Source: CAYUVA01 sp964448115 [NCBI: uncultured bacterium]
Lineage (GTDB): Bacteria; CAYUVA01
Direction of reading: 5' to 3'
Assembly (NCBI GenBank): GCA_964448115.1
Contig: CAYUVA010000034.1
Coordinates: 1 to 53,284 of the forward strand
DNA length: 53,284 nt
Positions 37,432-45,132 of this stretch are shown here, in pieces (within the stretch, counting starts at the first letter, position 1; each line of letters begins with the position of its first letter). The notes under the pieces were generated by a model. That model was given only the letters and a program-made list of their open reading frames with translations. It did no database searches and was not told the origin of the DNA. Both the position numbers and the translations under genes were made by a program.

Positions 37432-37482
37432 ATCAACCGCGGGCTTTAGCCCGTTGCCAGAGGGCTGAAGACCGCTGTTGAT
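37432..37482. repeat. 51-bp imperfect palindrome (GCGGGCTTTAGCCCG type)
   Basis: Two 21-base arms (37432-37452 and 37462-37482) are inverted copies matching at 18 positions, with a 9-base loop. The left arm itself contains GGGCTTTAGCCC, a shorter palindrome. This is a widespread kind of dispersed bacterial repeat. No T-tract follows. Confidence 0.6.
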
Positions 37483-37524
37483 GAAAGAGTAGATTGAAAT
37501 GATGGTAAGAGAGAACCTTATTAT

Positions 37525-38967
37525 ATGAAAAAAATACTGTTTCTCAATCCGCCGCTTAGCTTAGAGGACCTGTACGAGGATCTCGCCGAGGGTGGTAGCG
37601 AGCTGCCGCCGCTGAACATTGCTGTACTGGCTGCGGTAGCGCGGGACCACTGCTATCAGACAACCATTGTCGATTCGCTGGCTGAGCGCCTCGACTACGA
37701 TAAAACCCTTGAACGCATCCTTGACTTCGATCCCGATTATCTCGGCATAACCTCGACCACTATCTCCATCTTCTACGCAGCAGAGATGGCAAGACTTGCC
37801 AAGCAGAGCTTGCCGGGACTGAAGGTGATCCTCGGCGGAGCACATATAACCGCTGCACCACAGGAGACGATGCGACGATTCCCCCAGTTCGATATAGGCG
37901 TCATCGGCGAGGGGGAAGATACACTCATAGATCTTCTGCATACCCTGGAAACGGGCAAAAAGCCTCTACCTGATGTGGAGGGTATTATCTATCGGGATAA
38001 CGGTGAGATAAGGATGACTCCCCGCCGCGCCTTCATACAGGATCTCGACCGCATACCCTATCCCGCCTGGGATCTGCTTCCCGACCTGGTCAGGTACTAC
38101 CAGCCGGCGGTTGACAGCCTCTATCGCTCCCCGGCAAGCTCGCTGGTTACCTCGCGCGGGTGCCCCGGGCAGTGCGTGTTCTGCGACCGAGCCGTCTTTG
38201 GCAACCGGGTGCGGGGATACTCGGCAGGCTATGTGCTGGGGATGATCAAGAGGCTGCGCTATGAGTATGGCATAAGGGACTTGTTCATCCATGATGATAA
38301 CTTCGTGGTGCTGCGTAAGAGGCTCAAGCAGATATGCAATGCCATAATCAAGGAGAAGATCGACATTACCTGGTCGTGCCTGGGGCGGCTGGATAGCCTT
38401 GATTTGAGCTTGCTACCCCTTATGAAAAAGGCTGGCTGCTGGCAGATAAACTACGGCGTGGAGAGCGGCAGCCAGAAGATACTCGACCTGATGAACAAAA
38501 AGATAAAAGTCGAGCAGGCAGCCAAGGTGATAAATGCCACCCGGCGAGCCGGCATCAGGGTCAAGGGACTCTTCATCATCGGCAGCTTCGGAGAGACCAC
38601 GGAGACAATAAAGGAGACGCTTGATTTCATAAAGAAGGTCAAGATGGATGACTTCCATGCCTGCTGTTACACCCCATTCCCCGGTACCGAAGCGGACCGT
38701 ATAGCCGAGCAGTACGGCACCATAGACCGCGACTGGCGCAAGATGAACATGTTCACCCCGGACAAGTTCATCCCTCATGGCATGACCAAAGAGGAGGTTG
38801 ACTACTGGTACCGCAAGGCTTATCGCACATTCTACATGAGACCATGTATAATATGGTATTATTTTAAGAAGATGAGACATCCGGCAATGGCAAGGAAGAT
38901 CCTGCGCGGTTTTTCAGCCTTTATGAGATTCACCTCAAACAACAAACGAAAGAGCCGGGTATCATGA
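37525..38967 (+). CDS. B12-binding-domain radical SAM protein
   Basis: 480 residues. The N-terminal ~140 residues form a cobalamin-binding Rossmann domain (LFLNPPLS start, GGAHITAAPQE, VIGEGEDT). The radical SAM motif is C213-x3-C217-x2-C220 (RGCPGQCVFC), followed by IHDDNFVV and an INYGVESGSQKIL segment. The tail resembles members encoded in cell-surface gene clusters. The family performs methylations or rearrangements of lipids, sugars and natural products. The next gene, a methyltransferase, overlaps it by four bases (ATGA), so the two should work on one product. The substrate is unknown. Confidence 0.9.
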   Translation: MKKILFLNPPLSLEDLYEDLAEGGSELPPLNIAVLAAVARDHCYQTTIVDSLAERLDYDKTLERILDFDPDYLGITSTTISIFYAAEMARLAKQSLPGLKVILGGAHITAAPQETMRRFPQFDIGVIGEGEDTLIDLLHTLETGKKPLPDVEGIIYRDNGEIRMTPRRAFIQDLDRIPYPAWDLLPDLVRYYQPAVDSLYRSPASSLVTSRGCPGQCVFCDRAVFGNRVRGYSAGYVLGMIKRLRYEYGIRDLFIHDDNFVVLRKRLKQICNAIIKEKIDITWSCLGRLDSLDLSLLPLMKKAGCWQINYGVESGSQKILDLMNKKIKVEQAAKVINATRRAGIRVKGLFIIGSFGETTETIKETLDFIKKVKMDDFHACCYTPFPGTEADRIAEQYGTIDRDWRKMNMFTPDKFIPHGMTKEEVDYWYRKAYRTFYMRPCIIWYYFKKMRHPAMARKILRGFSAFMRFTSNNKRKSRVS

Positions 38968-39755
38968 TATCCGAGTACCTGCGCCGCTACATGGAGGTGG
39001 CACCTGTAGCGCTATCCGTGGTCAGGGCTGCCGAGTGCGAGCTGTTCAGCCAGCAGGAGATCATCAGCCCCTCAATGGACATCGGATCCGGCGACGGACT
39101 CTTCGCATCAATAGCCTTCGAGCATAAGATAGATGTGGCTCTTGACCTGAGCCCCAGAGAACTTGAGCTTGCTAGAAACAAGGACGCATACCGGCTATAT
39201 GTAACCGCAAATGCAGGAAGGATACCCTTCCTCGATGACACCTTCCAGACCGTGATCTCCAACTGCGTATTCGAGCACCTGACCAACCTCACCGATGCCT
39301 TTGCCGAGATATATCGCGTGCTCAAGCCGGGAGGAGCCTACTACTTCACCTGCCACAGCCACCTATACAGCGAATACCTCTTTTATTATCGGCTACTAGC
39401 CAAGCTGGGATTAAACGGCATCAAACAGAGCTATCTGAATGCGATAAACGGGCTGTTCAAGCACTTCAACTGCTTCCATCCCGATCGCTGGAAGCGGATG
39501 CTTGTCGATGCCGGCTTCAAGGAGATCGAATACCGATATTATCTACCCAAGCAAGTGGAAAGCCTGTTTGACCTGTTTCTGCCCCTGGCTGGAATCAGCT
39601 ATGTAAGCAAAAAGCTAACCGGCAGGTGGACGCTCACCAGCAGGCGGTGGCTCCATGCTCTGATCGGCAAATGGCTGAATGCGAGGCTCAGCGATGATTA
39701 CGACCTCGGCGGAGCGCTATTCTTCATCGCCCGCAAGGGAAAGACCAAGGCTTGA
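38964..39755 (+). CDS. Class I SAM-dependent methyltransferase
   Basis: 263 residues. The SAM-binding motif I is SMDIGSGDGLFA, with acidic residue and SPRELELARN downstream, and the motif around FQTVISNCVFEHLTNLTDA. YRVLKPGGAYYFT is the standard post-motif III segment of small-molecule or lipid methyltransferases. The C-terminal part contains a hydrophobic segment (ESLFDLFLPLAGISY) that could touch the membrane. The gene is coupled by ATGA overlap to the B12-radical SAM enzyme. Confidence 0.88.
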   Translation: MISEYLRRYMEVAPVALSVVRAAECELFSQQEIISPSMDIGSGDGLFASIAFEHKIDVALDLSPRELELARNKDAYRLYVTANAGRIPFLDDTFQTVISNCVFEHLTNLTDAFAEIYRVLKPGGAYYFTCHSHLYSEYLFYYRLLAKLGLNGIKQSYLNAINGLFKHFNCFHPDRWKRMLVDAGFKEIEYRYYLPKQVESLFDLFLPLAGISYVSKKLTGRWTLTSRRWLHALIGKWLNARLSDDYDLGGALFFIARKGKTKA

Positions 39756-39763
39756 GAGTTGTT

Positions 39764-40017
39764 TAACCACAAAGACACAAGGGCACAAAGAAAGAAGTGA
39801 TACCGTGCTACAGTGATAAAGCGATAGAGGAAAGGAAGATCCCCTCCCAAGCAAAGAGGAGTTTGTCTAAAAATGTCCAAAAAGTCCCAAACCCTGTTAT
39901 TCCAAGCGAGTGAAGCTCTGGCAAGCGAGTCGAGGAATCTCATTAGAATCAACATGTTAAAGAGATCCCTCGATTTTTTCCCTATTTGTAAGAAATATCG
40001 GGACTCCACGCAATGAC
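39764..40017. repeat. Composite intergenic repeat region
   Basis: The 310-base gap between the methyltransferase and the next radical SAM gene is made largely of dispersed-repeat sequence. TTAACCACAAAGACAC (39764-39779) recurs exactly, inverted, at 50,424-50,439. GTGATACCGTG (39798-39808) recurs at 248-258 and, inverted, at 50,404-50,414. A CGAGTCGAGGAATCTC...GGGACTCCACGCAATGACA stretch (about 39,930-40,017) is related to the palindrome at 464-520. No promoter is obvious. Confidence 0.6.
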
Positions 40018-40065
40018 ATGTTGAGGGGTTTTGAGACTGGCTCCAGAGGGCGAGGGAGTAGGTAA

Positions 40066-41127
40066 ATGAAATCATACCCAAAGGTCGCTATTATCGAGCT
40101 TACCAATCGCTGCAACCTATCCTGCATATTCTGCCCGCATAGCAGCGATGACTTCGCAGCGACCGACATGCCCGCCGAGCTTATCAGCAAGCTGGAACCG
40201 ATGCTGCCATACCTCGATGAAGTGGGAATATTCGGGCTGGGCGAGACATTCCTTGCCAAAACATGGAGGGAGTTCTTTGTAAAGATCAAATCTCATAGGG
40301 CTATGACCAGGATATTCACCAGCGGCACCATGTTGAGCGATGATGACATTGAGCTTCTGATAAAGCACGGTCTGGATAACCTCACCTTCTCCATTGATAC
40401 GACCGACGCGGAGCAGTACAAGGCTTTGCGCCCTCATGGACAACTCGATACGGTTCTGAAAAACATTGACCGGTTAAATGAGCGCAAGGCTGCTCACAAG
40501 ACCGACAAGCCGGCGCTCTGGCTCAATGCAGTGCTGTTCAACGGTAATTCGAGCCAGATGCCCAAGCTGGTGGAGCTTGCCAGGGACAAGGCAATGGACA
40601 GGGTCGATATCGTGGACCTGTTCGAGTATTCCCCATTCACAGCTCCATTCGGATTTCCATCAGAGAGCGATGCACATGTGGCTGAGAACATCTCTCATGC
40701 CTCAAACCTGGCATCGAGGTACGGCATTGCATTCTCTGCACCACGCAGGTTCGACTGGATTAAGAATGCAGGGAGCTGGCACAAGATGCTCAATTATTTT
40801 AGGATAATGCGATATCGTTTGATAAATAGCGCTAACCGATTGGAGCAATTCTACATCCTATTTCAAAGAATGACCCGAAGGTTTAATAATAGAATTTTAT
40901 TTGAATATCGACATCGAAGAGCCTTTTGCACGGACCCATTTAGCATGGTGGTTATAACCTGCAAGGGTGAGGTGCTTCCCTGCTGCTACCCGCATGCCCC
41001 GACCATGGGAAGTCTCTCCGAGTCGAGCCTTGATGAAATCTGGCAGGGACAAGCCTTTGAGAACTTGCGCTTAAGATTACAAAGAGGAGAGCCACCAACG
41101 GTGTGCCGTCAATGTAAAAAGGATTGA
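40066..41127 (+). CDS. Radical SAM protein with SPASM-like C-terminal cysteines
   Basis: 353 residues. The cluster motif is C16-x3-C20-x2-C23 (CNLSCIFC) right at the N-terminus after IIELTNR, with the GLGE and FSIDTTDAE segments typical of the fold. The C-terminal ~60 residues contain CTDPFSM, VVITCKGEVLPCCYPH and VCRQC, an arrangement like the SPASM auxiliary iron-sulfur domain, with the G-E-V-L-P-C-C turn and an IWQG..FENLR helix. SPASM enzymes modify peptides or sugars. With the neighbouring B12-radical SAM enzyme and methyltransferase this suggests a small biosynthetic unit. The substrate is unknown. It converges with rel. Confidence 0.88.
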   Translation: MKSYPKVAIIELTNRCNLSCIFCPHSSDDFAATDMPAELISKLEPMLPYLDEVGIFGLGETFLAKTWREFFVKIKSHRAMTRIFTSGTMLSDDDIELLIKHGLDNLTFSIDTTDAEQYKALRPHGQLDTVLKNIDRLNERKAAHKTDKPALWLNAVLFNGNSSQMPKLVELARDKAMDRVDIVDLFEYSPFTAPFGFPSESDAHVAENISHASNLASRYGIAFSAPRRFDWIKNAGSWHKMLNYFRIMRYRLINSANRLEQFYILFQRMTRRFNNRILFEYRHRRAFCTDPFSMVVITCKGEVLPCCYPHAPTMGSLSESSLDEIWQGQAFENLRLRLQRGEPPTVCRQCKKD

Positions 41128-41152
41128 TATATAAATAGCAAAAATTTCAATT

Positions 41153-43378
41153 CTACTTCCTTCTGACCTTGCGTATTCCCTTGATCTGCTTGAGTGAATC
41201 TATGACCCTCTGGAGCTGATTGACGCCGGTAACCTGGATAGTAACATGCCCTTTAGCAGTCCTGGTATCGACCACCCTGAGCACGGTGTCTGTAATATTG
41301 ATGTCCATCTGGTGTATGATATCGGAGATCTCCTTTAGCAAACCCCTTCTATCCAATGCATCTAACTCCAGGTGAACCGGAAAACGCGTCTTATCTGAGT
41401 CTATCCACTCCACATCTATTATTCGAGATGGATTATGGTACCGGGATGTGAAGTTTGGGCAATCCCTCCGATGTACGGAGATGCCATGTCCTTGGGTGAT
41501 GAATCCTATTATCGGATCCCCAGCGATTGGATTACAGCACTTTGCTAAATGACTCATAACATTATAATAACCAGCCACCTTTATGTTTTCCGATGGTTTG
41601 GGGATCTTGCGATCATCTTGCGATGACTTCCTCGTCCTGGTCGGTTCTCTGGGGATGATCCCCATAAGTTCCATCTTCCTAATCACATCATTAACATTTA
41701 TCTTTTTAGAACCGATTCTATTATACAGATCATCAGTATTCTCGAACTCGTTCTCGGAAACGAACTGGTTAAGCTTACCTGAGCGTGATAGTTTCTGTAG
41801 CCCTATCCTGCGTTTCCTAAGCTCCATGTTGAGCAGCTCTTTTCCGACCTTTATATTATCCTTTACCTCGATTTCGCTAAGAAACCGGCGGATCTTACTT
41901 CTAGCCTTCGGTGTTTTTACGAATCGCAGCCAATCTCTGCTGGGATACTGATTGCGATCAACGATGATCTCGACTGTATCGCCGTCTTTCAACTCATAGC
42001 TCAAGGGTACCAGTCTGCCATTTACTTTAGCTTGCTTGCAATGCAGACCGAGGTCGCTATGAATAGTGAATGCGAAATCAATCACCGTCGAGCCTTTTGG
42101 CAAGACCTTGATATCATTCTTTGGGGTCAGCACATATACATCCTTGGTTACGAACAAAGAGTGCTCCACGTTCTTTACGAACACAGTCGATTCATCATCA
42201 GGGTCGGAACTATCTTGAGCATCTTGTATCTTATCTTGTTGGAACTGGCTGACCATGTCTCTCAACCATTGAAACATTGCCGGATTGGCGATTTTCCCTC
42301 CTTCCTTATAGAGCCAATGAGCAGCGATCCCCTCCTCGGCTATTCGGTGCATCTCCTCGGTGCGGATCTGGATCTCCAGCTTAAAGTTTTCGTAGCCGAT
42401 GACGGTCGTATGCAATGATTGGTATCCATTGGACTTGGGTAGGCTGATGTAATCCTTGAACCTGCCGGGAACAGGCTTCCATAGGTCATAGACCGCAGCG
42501 AGTGCGTGGTAGCAATCTTGCCTGGACCCAACAATCGCCCTTAAGCCAAGTATATCGTGAACCTGCTCGAAGTCTATCCCTTGTGCTATCATTTTATGGT
42601 AAATACTATAAAGATGCTTTGAGCGCCCGGTAACTTTTGCCTCGATGCCATACTCTTGCAGTTGTTCCTTGAGGATCTGCACTGCTTTATCGATATATTT
42701 CTGCCGATCAGCCTCGGATTCCTTCAATCTAGTTTTAAGTCTTGTAGCCTCTTCTGGATTTATGAACTTAAAAGAAAGATCCTCCAATGTATTCTTCATC
42801 CAGCCGATGCCGAGACGATTGGCAAAGGGCGCGTAGATCCTTAAGGTCTCCTCAGCGATTCGCTTTTGCTTGTGTTCCTTAACATACTTTAATGTCTGCA
42901 TGTTATGGAGCCGATCGCACAATTTGATCAGGATTACGCGCACATCCCTTGCGATAGCGAGCACCAGTTTGCGGAAGTTCTCCACCTGGTATCGCTGGTA
43001 ATCGGAATACTTGAATCTACCGACCTTGGTTACCCAATCGACCAGGTTGGCAATTTGTTCGCCAAAGGCATTCTTCAGATCAATGTAGTCCGCATAAGTA
43101 TCCTCGATAGTATCATGTAGAAGCCCTGCGCTTAGGGTAATATCGTCCATACATAATAGAGCTAGTATCTGCGCGGTTCGGAATGGATGAACAAAAAAGG
43201 GATCACCATTGTTTCTGACCTGCTTTTCGTGGTGTTTCTTGGCATAGTCGTAGGCTCTCTTTAATAGATCGAGATCTGATTCGTCATTATACATCGCAAT
43301 TAGACCAGAAAGTTCTTTAAATTCAGGGATTTCTTTCGAGGTCGGATGCAATAATACTTTATCTGCAACTGATAGCAT
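41153..43378 (-). CDS. Bifunctional (p)ppGpp synthetase/hydrolase Rel/SpoT
   Basis: 741 residues, full length. The order is HD hydrolase (residues ~40-190, with LLHDTIEDT), synthetase (about 240-360, with RFKD and YQSLHTTVIG), TGS (about 400-465), helical and zinc-finger region, and ACT (about 665-741). The synthetase loop has the RFKD (RxKD) signature of bifunctional Rel/SpoT enzymes rather than the acidic ExDD of RelA. The protein controls the stringent response by making and degrading ppGpp. A strong minus-strand promoter lies about 110 bases upstream. No other spoT/relA copy is visible here. Confidence 0.95.
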   Translation of the reverse strand: MLSVADKVLLHPTSKEIPEFKELSGLIAMYNDESDLDLLKRAYDYAKKHHEKQVRNNGDPFFVHPFRTAQILALLCMDDITLSAGLLHDTIEDTYADYIDLKNAFGEQIANLVDWVTKVGRFKYSDYQRYQVENFRKLVLAIARDVRVILIKLCDRLHNMQTLKYVKEHKQKRIAEETLRIYAPFANRLGIGWMKNTLEDLSFKFINPEEATRLKTRLKESEADRQKYIDKAVQILKEQLQEYGIEAKVTGRSKHLYSIYHKMIAQGIDFEQVHDILGLRAIVGSRQDCYHALAAVYDLWKPVPGRFKDYISLPKSNGYQSLHTTVIGYENFKLEIQIRTEEMHRIAEEGIAAHWLYKEGGKIANPAMFQWLRDMVSQFQQDKIQDAQDSSDPDDESTVFVKNVEHSLFVTKDVYVLTPKNDIKVLPKGSTVIDFAFTIHSDLGLHCKQAKVNGRLVPLSYELKDGDTVEIIVDRNQYPSRDWLRFVKTPKARSKIRRFLSEIEVKDNIKVGKELLNMELRKRRIGLQKLSRSGKLNQFVSENEFENTDDLYNRIGSKKINVNDVIRKMELMGIIPREPTRTRKSSQDDRKIPKPSENIKVAGYYNVMSHLAKCCNPIAGDPIIGFITQGHGISVHRRDCPNFTSRYHNPSRIIDVEWIDSDKTRFPVHLELDALDRRGLLKEISDIIHQMDINITDTVLRVVDTRTAKGHVTIQVTGVNQLQRVIDSLKQIKGIRKVRRK

Positions 43379-43487
43379 TTTATTTAGTGTTTATCGAGGT
43401 TTTCTTGTCGAGCTTTTTGGTTCTTCTTTGCTCATTTTCGCCCATTCCTTACCTGGGCGCTTACATTATGCTTACTTCTTTAGTACT

Positions 43488-43516
43488 AATATAATACATG
43501 GAAAATTCCCTGTCAA
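43488..43516 (-). promoter_or_regulatory. Strong sigma-70 promoter for rel/spoT
   Basis: On the minus strand: TTGACA (43511-43516), a 17-base spacer and TATATT (43488-43493). It is the best-spaced promoter in the minus-strand half. The leader is about 100 bases. The rest of the 299-base gap to the CCA gene is AT-rich and shows nothing else. Confidence 0.65.
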
Positions 43517-43677
43517 GCGAATCGACTTCATTTTTTAACCTTAATTGAAATCAATGTAAAATTTAATATTTATGGATTATTGTATAAATAATATAAGCTA
43601 GATAAGAGGCTTTCCCATGTAATATCTGCTTTCAGGCACCATTTTGATGTTCAGGTAGTATTAAATAATCTCCTGGA

Positions 43678-45039
43678 TTAAAGCCAGTTATCTTTGTTCT
43701 CTTGTAGATATTTTATTGCCTCAACCTTGTTTTTTACCAGACCGGACACCTGCGCCTCAAGAAGCTGATCTTGAATCTTCGAGATTATGGAGCCGGGTTT
43801 AACTGACATATACTTCATTATCTCCAGACCGTCCAGCAGTAAGCCATCATCCCTTATAGGAGCGATTCGAGAATAATAGTGTTTCCTCAATTTCTGGAAA
43901 CATAGCCTTCTGACTGGATGCAATCGCTTTACTCCAGAATGGATAAATATACAGTAAAGCACTTGTAGAAGTCCGTTAACTCCTTCCTTATAAAGCACAT
44001 AGTTCACTTCGGGGACGAGCGGGTTTCCCAAAGTGAATCCTGAATTATTGACCGCCTTTATAGTTCTTGACAAGCTTTTAAGAAAACGCACCTCGAATCG
44101 GGATAGGTGCAAGAGACGACCATAGTAACCGATACTTGTCTTAATCGAGGTGTCCTGAAGCATATCCTCGATTATGGCTGCGAACTTTAGTATAGAGTTC
44201 AAGCTCCTTAGATTGTTGGAAGTATCGCTTAGAAGATGTTCATATAGATTCCCTTCTCGCATCCGCCGTATCCAGGGTAAAGTCTTTTCCCATAGCTTGA
44301 GCCTGCTGAACATATGTGGTGCTTTTGGAAGGCTGAATATCTCCTTGAGCAAGCCATGGTTATTTATCTCTTCAATGTATCTGTGGCACTCCGGCTCTTC
44401 GAGGATCTTGAATAACTCGTCCCGGATCCTCTCTATGGCAGGCTTTTGAATGAGCTTAGCGTTTGAGCGAATCAATGATAAGGTAGCTGTAGTTATAGAG
44501 AATGACAGTGTGCAGGCGAAGCGAAATGCTCGTAACATGCGCAGCGGATCATCGATGAAGCAGCGATCATATACCGCCCTTATCTTGCGATGTCGAAGAT
44601 CCTTCAATCCACCAGTGGGATCGATGATACCGGTTGGTTTGCCATCCATAAGCGCCAAAAAATCTACCGCCATCGCGTTTATAGTGAAATCTCGCAGCCT
44701 TAAGTCCTCCTCTATTGAACTTCCTCTCAAGACTGCTAGGTCAACAATCGTATCCTCCTTCTTGAAGACAACCCTTGCTATATCTTGTTTTTCATCAAGA
44801 GGAACAAATGCGCCCCGGGCAGCTTGTGCGTACTTCTCTGCCAGCTTAAGGGCAGAGACCCCCTTGACAGCAAGGTCGATGTCTAAAGGTCCTTTATGCC
44901 CTCCGAAATCGCGTACACACCCACCGACCATGTAAACCTCTATTCCCAGCGGTTTTGTCAATCCATGGAGACGACGCATCAATCGATTATAGATCATGGA
45001 ATCCTTCAGTTTCTCTAATCTAGCTTCCCTCATAATCAT
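43678..45039 (-). CDS. CCA-adding enzyme / poly(A) polymerase family protein
   Basis: 453 residues. The class II nucleotidyltransferase head is clear: MVGGCVRDFGGHKGPLDIDL (active-site DID), LRLRDFTINAMA, and the DDPLRMLRAFRFA helix. The enzyme adds CCA to tRNA 3' ends, or a subset of bases, or poly(A); motifs separating these activities cannot be judged by eye. The C-terminal ~230 residues are helical and less conserved. An HD domain, present in some relatives, is not seen. A 92-base gap with a short hairpin (45,059-45,077) separates it from the helicase gene. Alternative start: ATG at 45,033. Confidence 0.88.
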   Translation of the reverse strand: MIMREARLEKLKDSMIYNRLMRRLHGLTKPLGIEVYMVGGCVRDFGGHKGPLDIDLAVKGVSALKLAEKYAQAARGAFVPLDEKQDIARVVFKKEDTIVDLAVLRGSSIEEDLRLRDFTINAMAVDFLALMDGKPTGIIDPTGGLKDLRHRKIRAVYDRCFIDDPLRMLRAFRFACTLSFSITTATLSLIRSNAKLIQKPAIERIRDELFKILEEPECHRYIEEINNHGLLKEIFSLPKAPHMFSRLKLWEKTLPWIRRMREGNLYEHLLSDTSNNLRSLNSILKFAAIIEDMLQDTSIKTSIGYYGRLLHLSRFEVRFLKSLSRTIKAVNNSGFTLGNPLVPEVNYVLYKEGVNGLLQVLYCIFIHSGVKRLHPVRRLCFQKLRKHYYSRIAPIRDDGLLLDGLEIMKYMSVKPGSIISKIQDQLLEAQVSGLVKNKVEAIKYLQENKDNWL

Positions 45040-45058
45040 TCAGAGATATTACATGCCT

Positions 45059-45077
45059 ATCCTGACTTTGTCAGGAT
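45059..45077. repeat. Short perfect hairpin between the helicase and CCA genes
   Basis: ATCCTGAC and GTCAGGAT pair perfectly over 8 bp around a TTT loop. No T-run follows on the minus strand, so it is not an obvious terminator. It resembles other short dispersed hairpins in this window. Confidence 0.45.
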
Positions 45078-45132
45078 GCACATTTCATGCTCAAGGGGCG
45101 CTTGCTCAGCCCTTTACCTCAATGGCTCGCTT

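Noticed and set aside
40981-41127. Precursor-peptide gene for the SPASM-like enzyme
   Set aside because: No separate short ORF with a plausible ribosome site and a Cys- or Gly-rich core was found in the adjoining gaps.
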